This document shows positions 1-7,633 of a DNA stretch of 64,000 nucleotides, one piece after another (the first letter of the stretch is position 1; every line of letters begins with the position of its first letter). The stretch is from Limimaricola cinnabarinus (GTDB lineage Bacteria; Pseudomonadota; Alphaproteobacteria; Rhodobacterales; Rhodobacteraceae): the NCBI RefSeq assembly GCF_002723615.1, contig NZ_KZ304958.1, forward strand, positions 78,802 through 142,801. The letters run 5' to 3'. A program made the translations under genes and the position numbers. Below the pieces are notes generated by a model that ran no database searches, was not told where the DNA came from, and was given only the letters and a program-made list of their open reading frames with translations.

Positions 1-619
1 GCGGCCGGATCTGGTCGTCGAATGCGCGGGCCAGAAGGCCGTGGCCGATCACGGCGCGGCGGTGCTGGGCGCGGGGGTCGATCTGGTGACGGCCTCGGTC
101 GGGGCGTTTGCCGATCAGGCGCTGTTCGACCGGCTCAAGGAGACCGCCGCGGGGCGGGGGGCGCGGATCATCCTGCCCGCCGGTGCGATCGGCGGCATCG
201 ACGCGCTGGTCGCGGCGCGGCTGTCCGGCCTGAACGAGCTGAGCTATACCGGGCGCAAACCGCCCGGCGGTTGGAAGGGCACGGATGCGGAAAGCCGCGT
301 CGATCTGGACGCCCTGACCGAAGAGGCGGTCTTTTTCGAAGGCACGGCCCGCGAGGCGGCGATGCGCTTTCCCAAGAATGCCAATGTCGCCGCGACGCTG
401 GCGCTGGCCGGGCCGGGCATGGACGAAACCCGTGTGCGCCTGATCGCGGACCCGGCAACGACCGAGAACACGCATGAATACCAGGTCAGATCGCAGGCCG
501 TGGACTACAGCATGCGCCTTGTCGGAAAGGTGTCTCCGCTGAACCCCAAGACCTCCCTTTCGACGGCCTACAGTCTGGCGCGCACGGTGCTGAACCGGTC
601 CGGCGCGATCATCATCTAG
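1..619 (+). CDS. aspartate dehydrogenase family protein (5' end cut off)
   Basis: About 205 C-terminal residues are visible; the frame is open from base 2, so the start lies outside the window. The segment matches the L-aspartate dehydrogenase (DUF108/NadX) family, NAD(P)-dependent enzymes that convert L-aspartate to iminoaspartate or oxaloacetate plus ammonia. Visible signatures are VVECAG near the window start, ASVGAFAD, the PAGAIGGIDAL loop, the YTGRKPPGGWKGT segment, FPKNANVAATLALAG and the C-terminal NPKTSLSTAYSLAR. Ten bases separate it from the downstream aldehyde dehydrogenase, so the two are probably co-transcribed. In this catabolic setting a substrate other than aspartate is possible; nothing nearby indicates NAD synthesis. 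Confidence 0.85.
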   Translation, partial: RPDLVVECAGQKAVADHGAAVLGAGVDLVTASVGAFADQALFDRLKETAAGRGARIILPAGAIGGIDALVAARLSGLNELSYTGRKPPGGWKGTDAESRVDLDALTEEAVFFEGTAREAAMRFPKNANVAATLALAGPGMDETRVRLIADPATTENTHEYQVRSQAVDYSMRLVGKVSPLNPKTSLSTAYSLARTVLNRSGAIII

Positions 620-628
620 GAGCACGAC

Positions 629-2113
629 ATGACCTATCCCTTCCCGGACGGACGGCTGTTCGTCGGTGGTGAATGGCAGGCCGGCACCGGGGCCGAGATC
701 ACCTCGACCTTTGCCGCCGAAGGCACCGAGAACATGAGCTTTGCGGGCGCGTCGCAGGCGGATGTGCTGTCGGCCATCGACCGCGCCCGGACCGCGCAGG
801 CAAAGCCCGAATGGCAGGGCCTCAGGCCGCATGAGCGGGCGATGCATCTTTACCGGATCGCCGACGGGATCACCGCCAATATCGAACGGATTTCCTGGCT
901 GCAAAGCCGCGACACCAGCAAGACCCGAAGCGAGGCCCGCGCGCTGGCGGCGTCCGCCGCGGCCACGTTCCGCTATTTCGGCGCCGTGCTGGAGACCTCG
1001 GACGACCTGATGACCGCCCCGCGCAGCGACTACCAGACCTATTCCGTGCATGATCCCATCGGCCTCGTCGGCGCGATCACGCCGTGGAACTCCCCCATCG
1101 CCTCGGACGCGCAGAAAGTCGCGCCGGCGCTGGCGGCGGGCAATGCCGTGCTGCTGAAACCGGCCAGCTGGTCGCCCGTGATCAGCCTGGAACTGGCCCG
1201 GATCGTGGAGGAGGCGGGGCTGCCCAGGGGGCTCTTTTCCGTTCTGCCGGGCTCGGGCCGCGAGGTCGGCAACCTGCTGGTCGAACATCCCGATATCGGC
1301 AAGGTGTCCTTCACCGGCGGCACCTCCACGGGCCGCCACCTGGCGCATGTGGCAGCCGAGAAGCTGATGCCGATCTCGCTGGAGCTGGGCGGCAAATCCC
1401 CGACCATCGTGTTCGAGGATTGCGACGAGGACCTGGCGATCGCCGGCATCCTGTTCGGCATCTTCTCGTCCAGCGGGCAGAGCTGCATCGCAGGGTCGCG
1501 CCTGTTCGTCCAGCGCAGCATCCATGACCGCTTCGTGACGCGCCTGGTCGAGGCGACCGAGGCCCTGAAGGTCGGCCATCCGTTCGACGATGCGACGCAG
1601 GTCTCGTCGATGGTGCATGCAGATCACCGCGCCTCGGTCGAAGCCTATGTGCAGGCGGCCCGCGAGGAAGGCGGCGAAATCCTGACCGGCGGCGCGCGGC
1701 CCGAGGGGGCGCGATATGACGACGGGGCCTATTACCTGCCCACGATCATCGCCGGGCTGGACAACACGGCCCGCACCTGCCGCGAGGAAATCTTCGGCCC
1801 CGTGCTGGTCGTCATGCCCTTCGACGACGAGGAGGACGTGATCGCCATGTCGAACGACAACGAATATGGCCTGGCCTGCGGGCTGTGGTCGCGCGATCAT
1901 GTCAAATGCTGGCGGCTGGCGCGGGCCATCCGGGCCGGAACCGTCTGGATCAACACCTACAAGCAATTTTCGATCTCGACCCCCTTCGGCGGCGACGGGG
2001 CGAGCGGCATGGGGCGCGAGAAGGGCCGGGCGGGGCTTCGCGCCTATCAGCGGCAGAAATCGATCTACGAGGATCATTCGGGCCGGCCGCATCCATGGGC
2101 GCGCTGGCCCTGA
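629..2113 (+). CDS. NAD(P)-dependent aldehyde dehydrogenase
   Basis: A 494-residue protein of typical ALDH superfamily length. It has the PWNSPI segment, the catalytic glutamate motif LELGGKSP, the catalytic cysteine in SGQSCIAGSR (about Cys286), the EEIFGPVL motif and the C-terminal FGGDGASGMGRE segment. It oxidises an aldehyde to a carboxylate in the cytoplasm; the substrate cannot be read from the sequence. It follows the aspartate dehydrogenase-like gene by 10 bases, with a short GGAG-type ribosome site. It ends 38 bases before the convergent IclR gene. The shared neighbourhood with a FAD hydroxylase and TRAP importer suggests a late step in degrading an imported aromatic or nitrogen-containing acid. 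Confidence 0.85.
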   Translation: MTYPFPDGRLFVGGEWQAGTGAEITSTFAAEGTENMSFAGASQADVLSAIDRARTAQAKPEWQGLRPHERAMHLYRIADGITANIERISWLQSRDTSKTRSEARALAASAAATFRYFGAVLETSDDLMTAPRSDYQTYSVHDPIGLVGAITPWNSPIASDAQKVAPALAAGNAVLLKPASWSPVISLELARIVEEAGLPRGLFSVLPGSGREVGNLLVEHPDIGKVSFTGGTSTGRHLAHVAAEKLMPISLELGGKSPTIVFEDCDEDLAIAGILFGIFSSSGQSCIAGSRLFVQRSIHDRFVTRLVEATEALKVGHPFDDATQVSSMVHADHRASVEAYVQAAREEGGEILTGGARPEGARYDDGAYYLPTIIAGLDNTARTCREEIFGPVLVVMPFDDEEDVIAMSNDNEYGLACGLWSRDHVKCWRLARAIRAGTVWINTYKQFSISTPFGGDGASGMGREKGRAGLRAYQRQKSIYEDHSGRPHPWARWP

Positions 2114-2151
2114 CGGTGCCCGGCTGCGGCGGCCCCGGTCGCGGGGAGGGC

Positions 2152-2961
2152 CTACCGCGCCCGGGCCACGTAGCCCAGTGCCATCGACGCCTGTTGCGCG
2201 GCCGAACGCACTGCATCCTTGATCGCGCCCTCGGGGCCGCTTCCTTCCTCGGTGAAACGGCTGACGGGGCCTGACACGTTGATCGCGCCGGCCGGTCGCG
2301 CCTCGTGGTCGAGCACCGCCGCCGCGCAGGAGCCGATCCCGGCTTCGAAATTGCCTTCGCTCCATGCGACGCCGAGCTGTCGGTCCTGCTGCGCCTGCTC
2401 CAGCACCGCCTCGACGGTCAGGGGCGTCTTTTCCGTGAGTTTGCGAAGCTCGACGCCGCCGAAGAGCGCGCGGATGTCATCGTCTGACATTTCGGACAGG
2501 ATGGCGCGCCCGCCCGAGGAGGTATGCGCCGAGAGGCGCGATCCGGGGCGCATGTTGCTGACCAGATGCGTTCTGGGGGCCTCATGCACGAGATAGACAA
2601 GGTCGATGCCATCGAGAATGCCGAGATGTGCGGACATGCCGGTCGTCCTTGCCAGCTCGGCCAGGAGCGGCTGGCAGACCTGCACGATATCGCGCCCGTG
2701 GATCGCCTGCGCGGCCAGGCTGATCAAGGCGGGGCCGAGCCGGTATCCGGCGCCTTCCTCGATTTGCTCGATCATGCGATTGGCTTCGAGCGTGTGGATC
2801 AGGCGGATCAGCGTCGTCCTGTTGATCCCCAGCTCCTTCGAGGTGGTGCTGAGGTTTCGGCACCTTCGGCCGCTGCCGATATGGCGCAGCAGGCTCAGCG
2901 CGCGCTCGACCGGCGGCACTGAATAGGATGTCGATTCTTTTTCCGTCACGTCTCGCATCAT
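2152..2961 (-). CDS. IclR-family transcriptional regulator
   Basis: A 269-residue IclR-type regulator when started at the first of two tandem ATGs (2959-2961). A longer frame reaches 3024 but would cover the intergenic promoter and operator region. The N-terminal winged helix-turn-helix is visible (VPPVERALSLLRHI, then ELGINRTTLIRLIHTLE), followed by the effector domain with GSRLSAHTSSGGRAILSEM and a late GAINVSGPVSRF segment. IclR proteins bind small catabolites and control adjacent catabolic genes. It is divergent from the FAD hydroxylase and TRAP genes, and the spacer carries two matching three-part GAAC sites, so it probably controls both directions. It could act as repressor or activator. 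Confidence 0.85.
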   Translation of the reverse strand: MMRDVTEKESTSYSVPPVERALSLLRHIGSGRRCRNLSTTSKELGINRTTLIRLIHTLEANRMIEQIEEGAGYRLGPALISLAAQAIHGRDIVQVCQPLLAELARTTGMSAHLGILDGIDLVYLVHEAPRTHLVSNMRPGSRLSAHTSSGGRAILSEMSDDDIRALFGGVELRKLTEKTPLTVEAVLEQAQQDRQLGVAWSEGNFEAGIGSCAAAVLDHEARPAGAINVSGPVSRFTEEGSGPEGAIKDAVRSAAQQASMALGYVARAR

Positions 2962-2989
2962 GGGTCTCCGCCGATCACTATACAATATA

Positions 2990-3012
2990 GAACAAGTAAT
3001 TCGTATTTGAAC
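2990..3012. promoter_or_regulatory. candidate IclR operator, regulator side
   Basis: Three tetramers are spaced GAAC-N5-ATTC-N6-GAAC in an AT-rich stretch just upstream of the IclR start codons. The same architecture recurs at 3115-3137 in front of the hydroxylase gene. The binding protein is inferred from position only. Confidence 0.5.
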
Positions 3013-3084
3013 ATACGCATTCACATGATTTCAGGGAAAAATATCCGGCACCGGAGCCTGCCGCGCAATCTCCGAACCATTTTC

Positions 3085-3113
3085 TTGACCCACAAGGCGC
3101 CGCATCGTATGTA
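3085..3113 (+). promoter_or_regulatory. probable housekeeping-sigma promoter for the hydroxylase-TRAP operon
   Basis: TTGACC (3085-3090) and TATGTA (3108-3113) are separated by exactly 17 bases, close to the sigma-70 consensus and well above the quality of background in this GC-rich DNA. The candidate operator at 3115-3137 would cover the transcription start, which suits repression. Confidence 0.6.
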
Positions 3114-3114
3114 T

Positions 3115-3137
3115 GAACTTATCGTTCAAAATAGAAC
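3115..3137. promoter_or_regulatory. candidate IclR operator, hydroxylase side
   Basis: GAAC-N5-GTTC-N6-GAAC forms two overlapping inverted repeats (GAAC/GTTC and GTTC/GAAC). It lies directly downstream of the promoter -10 element and upstream of the GGAG ribosome site at about 3140-3149. The spacing equals that of the site at 2990-3012. Confidence 0.55.
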
Positions 3138-3149
3138 AGGGAGCTGGAG

Positions 3150-4280
3150 ATGGGTGGATTGAAAATCGGCATCAGCGGTGGCGGGATCGGCGGCTTCAGT
3201 GCGGCGATCGCATTGCGCAAGGCCGGGCACGACGTGCAGGTCTTCGAACGTGCGCCCGCCTTCAACCGGGTCGGCGCGGATATCAATCTCACGCCCAATG
3301 CCGTGTTCGCGCTCGATCAGCTCGGTGTCGGGGAATACCTGCGCAAGACCGCCGCGCGGCCGACCTTTCGTATCAGCCGCGATGGCGTGACCGGCGAGGA
3401 GACGTCACGCCTGCCGATGAGCGCCGCCGCCGAAGAGAAATACGGCGCGCCGCAGCTTACGATTCACCGCGCCGACCTTCTGACCGCGTTGCAGGACCAG
3501 CTCCCCGAAACCTGCGTTCACCCCGGCATGTCGGCGAAGAGTGTCGCGCTCTCCGATGACGGCGCCACGATCCTGTTCGAGGATGGCAGCCGCCGGAAAT
3601 TCGACGTCGTGATCGGCGCGGATGGCATTCATTCCGCGGTCCGCACGGCGCTTTGGGGCGAGGACGACCCGAAATTCACCGGCATCGTGTCCTATCGCGG
3701 TGTCTTTCCGCGCAGCAAGGCGTCCGAGCTGCCCGACACCGATGCCTTCACCAAGTGGTGGGGCGAGGTGCCGGAGAAGCAGATCGTGACCTTTCCGCTG
3801 ACGCTCGGCGAGGAGATCTTCGTCTTTGCGACCACGCCGCAGCAGGGCTGGACCGAGGAGGGCTGGACCCTGCCGGGCGATGTCGAGGAGCTGCGCGCCG
3901 AATACAGCAATTTCCATGCCGACGCGCGCGCCCTGCTGGACGCCTGCGACGAGGTGACGAAATCCGCGCTGCATGTGCGCGAGCCGATGGAGCAATGGTC
4001 GAAGGGCCGTGCCACCATCCTGGGCGACGCCGCGCATCCGATGGTGCCGTTCATGGCGCAAGGCGCCTGCATGGCGATCGAGGATGCCGTGGTGCTGGCC
4101 CGGACGCTGGACGGTGTCGATCCCGGCGGGGTCGAAAAGGCGCTCGAGCAATACGAGACCGCTCGCAAGCCGCGCACCGCGCAGGTGCAGAAGAACTCGT
4201 TGGCCAACGAGTGGCTGAAAAAGGGTGGCAATGCCGATTGGGTCTATGGCTACGATGCTTGGGCCATCGGATTGACCTGA
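3150..4280 (+). CDS. FAD-dependent aromatic-ring monooxygenase, NicC / salicylate hydroxylase-like
   Basis: A 376-residue class A flavoprotein hydroxylase. The FAD dinucleotide motif GGGIGG lies at residues 10-15, the GADG motif at about 156-159 and the GDAAHPM flavin motif from about 292, followed by MAQGACMAIEDA. These enzymes use NAD(P)H and oxygen to hydroxylate activated aromatic or heteroaromatic acids. The ending (ANEWL, then DWVYGYDAW) resembles 6-hydroxynicotinate 3-monooxygenase (NicC) more than classic salicylate hydroxylase; that comparison is from memory of the family. A strong promoter and candidate IclR site precede it, and a TRAP importer follows after 21 bases. The substrate is unproven; a hydroxybenzoate or pyridine carboxylate is plausible. 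Confidence 0.8.
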   Translation: MGGLKIGISGGGIGGFSAAIALRKAGHDVQVFERAPAFNRVGADINLTPNAVFALDQLGVGEYLRKTAARPTFRISRDGVTGEETSRLPMSAAAEEKYGAPQLTIHRADLLTALQDQLPETCVHPGMSAKSVALSDDGATILFEDGSRRKFDVVIGADGIHSAVRTALWGEDDPKFTGIVSYRGVFPRSKASELPDTDAFTKWWGEVPEKQIVTFPLTLGEEIFVFATTPQQGWTEEGWTLPGDVEELRAEYSNFHADARALLDACDEVTKSALHVREPMEQWSKGRATILGDAAHPMVPFMAQGACMAIEDAVVLARTLDGVDPGGVEKALEQYETARKPRTAQVQKNSLANEWLKKGGNADWVYGYDAWAIGLT

Positions 4281-4301
4281 AGCCCAACCAAGGGAGAGAC
4301 C

Positions 4302-5276
4302 ATGAAACATCTTTTGAAATCCGTGGCCTTGGCGGCCGGTGCCGTCTGGATCGGCGGCGCTGCCATCGCCCAGGAATACACGATGAACGCGGTGACGCTG
4401 GCCCCCCGTCAGGCGGATATCTCGCGGGGCTTCGCGATGTTCATCGACGAGGTGAACGCCGAATTCGAGGGCGAGTTCAAGATCAACTGGCGCGGCGGCC
4501 CCGAGGTCATGCCGCCCTTCGGCCAGGCCGAGGCGGTGCGCAACGGCGCCATGGACATCACGTTCACCAGCCCCAGCTACTATTCCGGCCTCGTGCCCGC
4601 CTCCTCCACGATGAACCTGTCCTTCAAGGATTATGACGACATTCGCGGGACCGGCTATTATGAGCGGATGAATGAGCTGCACGCCGAGCAGGACCTCGTA
4701 TTCCTTGGCGAAGTGCCGGCCACCGACCTCGCTTTCCACGTCTTTCTGAACACCCCGATCGAGACGCTCGACGATCTCGACGGGTTGCGCATCCGGGTCT
4801 TTCCGACGCTGCTTCCGCTGGTGAAGGCGCTGGGAGGCGAACCGCTGGTCCTGCCGATGGGCGAGATCTACACCGCGATGGAGCGCGGCACGATCGACGG
4901 CTTCATGCGCGGCACCGTCGGCTGGGCCGAGCAATTCCAGGGCGTCGTGACCCATGTCGTCTATCCCGGCGTCTACCGGGCCGGTTTCCCGGTCCTGGTG
5001 AACCAGAACGCCTGGAACGAGCTGCCCGAGGATCTGCGCAGCCGCATCACGACCTTCGTGCGCGACGATCTGGCCCCGCGGATCGACGAGATCTGGGCCG
5101 AGGATGTCGCCGAAGGTGTCGGGCAGATGGAGAAAGCCGGCTTCGAAGTCATCGAGCTGTCGGGCGAGGACGCCGCGCGCCTGCGCGAGGTCGCCATCGA
5201 GTCCGCCTGGACGGAGATCGCCAAGACCACGGGCGATGACGTCGCGGCCGAACTGCGCGGCATGCTGGTCGACTAG
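4302..5276 (+). CDS. dctP: TRAP transporter solute-binding protein, DctP family
   Basis: A 324-residue periplasmic receptor with an N-terminal signal peptide (basic MKHLLK start, hydrophobic core, cleavage probably after AIA or AQ near residues 20-23). The DctP signature region includes DLDGLRIRVFPT, LPMGEIYTAMERGTIDG and the late NAWNELPEDLRSRI segment. It captures an organic acid and delivers it to the DctQM permease encoded immediately downstream. A strong GGGAGAG ribosome site precedes the ATG. Its position right after the hydroxylase suggests that it binds the hydroxylase substrate or a precursor, probably a carboxylate. Confidence 0.9.
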   Translation: MKHLLKSVALAAGAVWIGGAAIAQEYTMNAVTLAPRQADISRGFAMFIDEVNAEFEGEFKINWRGGPEVMPPFGQAEAVRNGAMDITFTSPSYYSGLVPASSTMNLSFKDYDDIRGTGYYERMNELHAEQDLVFLGEVPATDLAFHVFLNTPIETLDDLDGLRIRVFPTLLPLVKALGGEPLVLPMGEIYTAMERGTIDGFMRGTVGWAEQFQGVVTHVVYPGVYRAGFPVLVNQNAWNELPEDLRSRITTFVRDDLAPRIDEIWAEDVAEGVGQMEKAGFEVIELSGEDAARLREVAIESAWTEIAKTTGDDVAAELRGMLVD

Positions 5277-5298
5277 ACCCCGCGATCTTCGATCACCG

Positions 5299-5329
5299 GC
5301 GGGGCCGCGCCATGCAGGCCCGGCCCCGC
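5299..5329. promoter_or_regulatory. intercistronic stem-loop between dctP and dctQ
   Basis: A perfect 9-bp stem GCGGGGCCG / CGGCCCCGC encloses a 13-base loop, 22 bases after the dctP stop, with no T-run. Such hairpins often protect the upstream binding-protein message and lower permease expression. A similar element sits between the TAXI receptor and permease at 9641-9667. Confidence 0.55.
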
Positions 5330-5354
5330 TGCCGCAACATTGCTAGGACTTGTG

Positions 5355-5855
5355 ATGCCGTCTCCCTATCATCGTCTCCAGCGCCTTTTCAGCCGCCTGA
5401 ACCTCTGGCTGGCGATCCTGGGGGCGTGCATCCTGTTTTTCGCCGCGACCATCATCTTCATCGAAGTGGTCTCGCGGGCGTTCGGCGCGGGCTCTCGTCT
5501 GTGGGTCATCGAGATCAGCGAATACTCGCTTCTCTACATCACCTTTCTCGGCGCGCCTTACCTGCTCGAGAAGAACATGCATGTCACCCTCGATCTCGTC
5601 TATAACAGCCTGTCGACAGGCTGGAAGGCCCTGGCGCAGCTGGTCAATTCGATCGTCGGCCTCGCGGTTTGCCTGGTGCTGGCCGTCGTCGGCATCGACG
5701 TGGTTCTCGACCAGGTCGAAACCGGTGTCCGCGCGACCACGGTGATGGCCCCGCCGAAATACTGGATCACGCTGGTGCTGCCCCTCGGGATGTTCCTGAT
5801 GGCGGTTCAGTTTCTCTTCCAGGCGGTCGCCGCCCTCCGCACCGAGGTATCGTGA
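5355..5855 (+). CDS. dctQ: TRAP transporter small permease, DctQ family
   Basis: A 166-residue inner-membrane protein. Four hydrophobic segments are visible (LAILGACILFFAATIIFIEV, the EISEYSLLYITFLGAPYLL region, LVNSIVGLAVCLVLAVVGI and a final ITLVLPLGMFLMAVQFLF). This is the classic four-helix DctQ layout, including the EISEY and H-V-DL motifs. The ATG at 5355 is preferred over an in-frame TTG at 5340 because AGGA lies just before the ATG. The stop overlaps the dctM start by one base (TGATG), so the pair is translationally coupled. Confidence 0.88.
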   Translation: MPSPYHRLQRLFSRLNLWLAILGACILFFAATIIFIEVVSRAFGAGSRLWVIEISEYSLLYITFLGAPYLLEKNMHVTLDLVYNSLSTGWKALAQLVNSIVGLAVCLVLAVVGIDVVLDQVETGVRATTVMAPPKYWITLVLPLGMFLMAVQFLFQAVAALRTEVS

Positions 5856-7174
5856 TGCTCGAATGGTATTCCGTGATCGCCCTCGTGGTGGGCCCGCTGC
5901 TGGTCCTGATGATCCTCGGCCTGCCGGTGGCGTTCTCCTTCCTGGCGGTGAACATCGTCGGCTCCTACATCCTTCTGGGCGGCATGTCCGGGGTGCGGCA
6001 GGTGGTGATGAACACCATCGATTCCGTCTCCAGCTTCACCCTCGTTCCGGTCGCCCTGTTCATGATCATGGGCGAAGGCATGTTCCAGTCCCGCATCGCC
6101 ATCGACCTGATGGATACGCTGGACAAATGGTTCGGAAGATTGCGCGGGCGGCTGGCCTTCATGGCCGTGGGGGGCGGGGTCCTGTTCTCGTCGCTGACCG
6201 GCAATTCGATGGGTGCGATCGCGCTGCTCGGCTCCTCGCTCGTCCCCGAGATGGAGAAGCGCGGCTACAAGAAGCCGATGACACTCGGCCCGATCCTCGG
6301 CTCTGCCGGGCTCGCGATCATGATCCCGCCAAGCTCGCTGGCCGTGGTTCTGGGCGTGGTGGCGGAATTGTCCATCGGCCGCATCCTGATCGGGATCATC
6401 GTGCCGGGCCTGTTGATGGCCGTGCTCTACACGCTCTACATCTATGTCCGCGTCACGCTCGAGCCCGACCTCGCCCCCTCCTTCGACGTGGAGCCGGTGC
6501 CGATGTCCGAAAAGCTGCACGCCACGGCGGTGAACATCCTTCCTCTCGGGCTCGTCGTCTTCTCGGTCGTCGGCGTGATCTTTCTGGGCTGGGCGACCCC
6601 GAGCGAGGCCGCCGCGACCGGCGCCTTCGCCACGCTCGCCCTTGCCGCGATGAAACGGCGGCTGACATGGAACGTGTTCTCGAAATCCATTCTCGGCAGC
6701 GCCAACATCTCGGTCATGGTGCTGCTGATCGTGTCGGGCGCGGTGACGTTCACGCAGCTGCTGGCCTTTACCGGCGCGACATTCGGCATGGTGGACGCCA
6801 TCATCTCGCTCGATATCGGGCCGGGCGCCATCGTGCTGACGATGCTGGGAGCCGTGATTTTCCTGGGCATGTTCATGGGCCCCTTGCCGATCATGCTGAT
6901 CACGCTGCCGATCTTCATACCCGTCATCCTCGAATTCGGCTTCGACCCGATCTGGTTCGCCGCGATGTATCTGGTCGCGATCGAAACCGGCTCCACCTCG
7001 CCCCCGCTCGGCGGCGCGCTGTTCGTGATGAAGGCCGTGGCCCCGAAGGGCACCACGATGAACGAGATCTACCGCGCGGCGACGCCCTTCATCATCTGCG
7101 ATCTGGCGGCGATACTGATCCTGTTCTTCGTCCCGCAGCTGGTGACATTTCCGGTGGAATACATGTTCCGGTGA
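5855..7174 (+). CDS. dctM: TRAP transporter large permease, DctM family
   Basis: A 439-residue multi-spanning permease starting at the ATG that overlaps the dctQ stop. Hallmarks include LGLPVAFSFL, the FMIMGEGMFQS segment, LFSSLTGNSMGAIALLGS, GPILGSAGLAIMIPPSS (a signature of DctM proteins) and GMFMGPLPIMLITLPIF near the end. It is the transport channel that uses an ion gradient together with DctP and DctQ. The frame is open further upstream, but only the ATG at 5855 fits the family N-terminus. A GC-rich hairpin follows 9 bases after the stop. Confidence 0.9.
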   Translation: MLEWYSVIALVVGPLLVLMILGLPVAFSFLAVNIVGSYILLGGMSGVRQVVMNTIDSVSSFTLVPVALFMIMGEGMFQSRIAIDLMDTLDKWFGRLRGRLAFMAVGGGVLFSSLTGNSMGAIALLGSSLVPEMEKRGYKKPMTLGPILGSAGLAIMIPPSSLAVVLGVVAELSIGRILIGIIVPGLLMAVLYTLYIYVRVTLEPDLAPSFDVEPVPMSEKLHATAVNILPLGLVVFSVVGVIFLGWATPSEAAATGAFATLALAAMKRRLTWNVFSKSILGSANISVMVLLIVSGAVTFTQLLAFTGATFGMVDAIISLDIGPGAIVLTMLGAVIFLGMFMGPLPIMLITLPIFIPVILEFGFDPIWFAAMYLVAIETGSTSPPLGGALFVMKAVAPKGTTMNEIYRAATPFIICDLAAILILFFVPQLVTFPVEYMFR

Positions 7175-7183
7175 CCGGACGAG

Positions 7184-7210
7184 GCCGGGCGTCGTGCTCC
7201 CCCGCCCGGC
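7184..7210. terminator. hairpin after the hydroxylase-TRAP operon
   Basis: A perfect 8-bp stem GCCGGGCG / CGCCCGGC has an 11-base loop and begins 9 bases past the dctM stop. It has no T-tract, so it is either a weak or Rho-assisted terminator, or a 3'-end protecting hairpin. Confidence 0.45.
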
Positions 7211-7304
7211 ACGGTCTGCCGCGTCTCACCGGACCGGAAGGGCGAGCCTCCCCGGCGGCACCTCCAAGGCAGTGCTGGCATCCCAGCGGATGCCTGGGCG
7301 GGCC

Positions 7305-7560
7305 TCGGCCAGCTTCACGAACGGCGCGCCGACGGCAGCAGCCAGTTCCGCGAGGCCGCCTGCCGGGCACACCTTCCATGACATTTGGAAGGCCACGAAA
7401 TCCGGGATCGCGCGGGAGGCGCTCGACCGGAGCGGGAAGCCTTGCGACATCGAGCGAGAACTCGCCGGCCAGCCCGCCGACCTGCTCGACCGCCTCCACG
7501 GTCACGAGATCGATCGGCCCGGCGAACTGCTTGCGTGGAACCGGGCGCCCGACGCCTGAG
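7305..7560 (+). pseudogene. remnant of an IS66-family transposase (TnpC)
   Basis: The plus strand carries decayed fragments of the central part of an IS66-type transposase. One frame reads GSSQFREAAC near 7340-7370, which resembles the segment before the WAH motif. The adjacent frame then continues HTFHDIWKAT, IAREALDRSG and DIERELAGQPADL up to about 7490. A frameshift splits the two parts, there is no start, and the reading stops at 7559. The identification rests on remembered IS66 sequence. No intact ends or target duplication were found, so this is debris and not a mobile unit. Confidence 0.6.
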
Positions 7561-7578
7561 CCGCGGCCTCGATCGGGC

Positions 7579-7625
7579 GGTTACGAGCCGCGCTTGCGCA
7601 GCGCCGCGTTGTAGCCGGTCCGGCC
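7579..7625 (-). pseudogene. possible remnant of an IS5-family transposase N-terminus
   Basis: On the minus strand the short stretch GYNAALRKRGS is followed immediately by a stop. It resembles the conserved YNxALxxRGS start of IS5-type transposases. Only about a dozen residues support this, so it is tentative. It lies between the IS66 debris and the LysR gene, consistent with an insertion-prone junction. Confidence 0.35.
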
Positions 7626-7633
7626 GGGGGCGC

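Noticed and set aside
2962..3024. Longer N-terminus for the IclR regulator
   Set aside because: The extension would be translated from the promoter/operator spacer, and its residues do not resemble an IclR start. The tandem ATG at 2961/2958 fits the family.
7226..7450. 74-codon minus-strand frame in the gap after dctM
   Set aside because: The plus strand in the same place carries recognisable IS66 debris, so this frame is most likely its antisense shadow.
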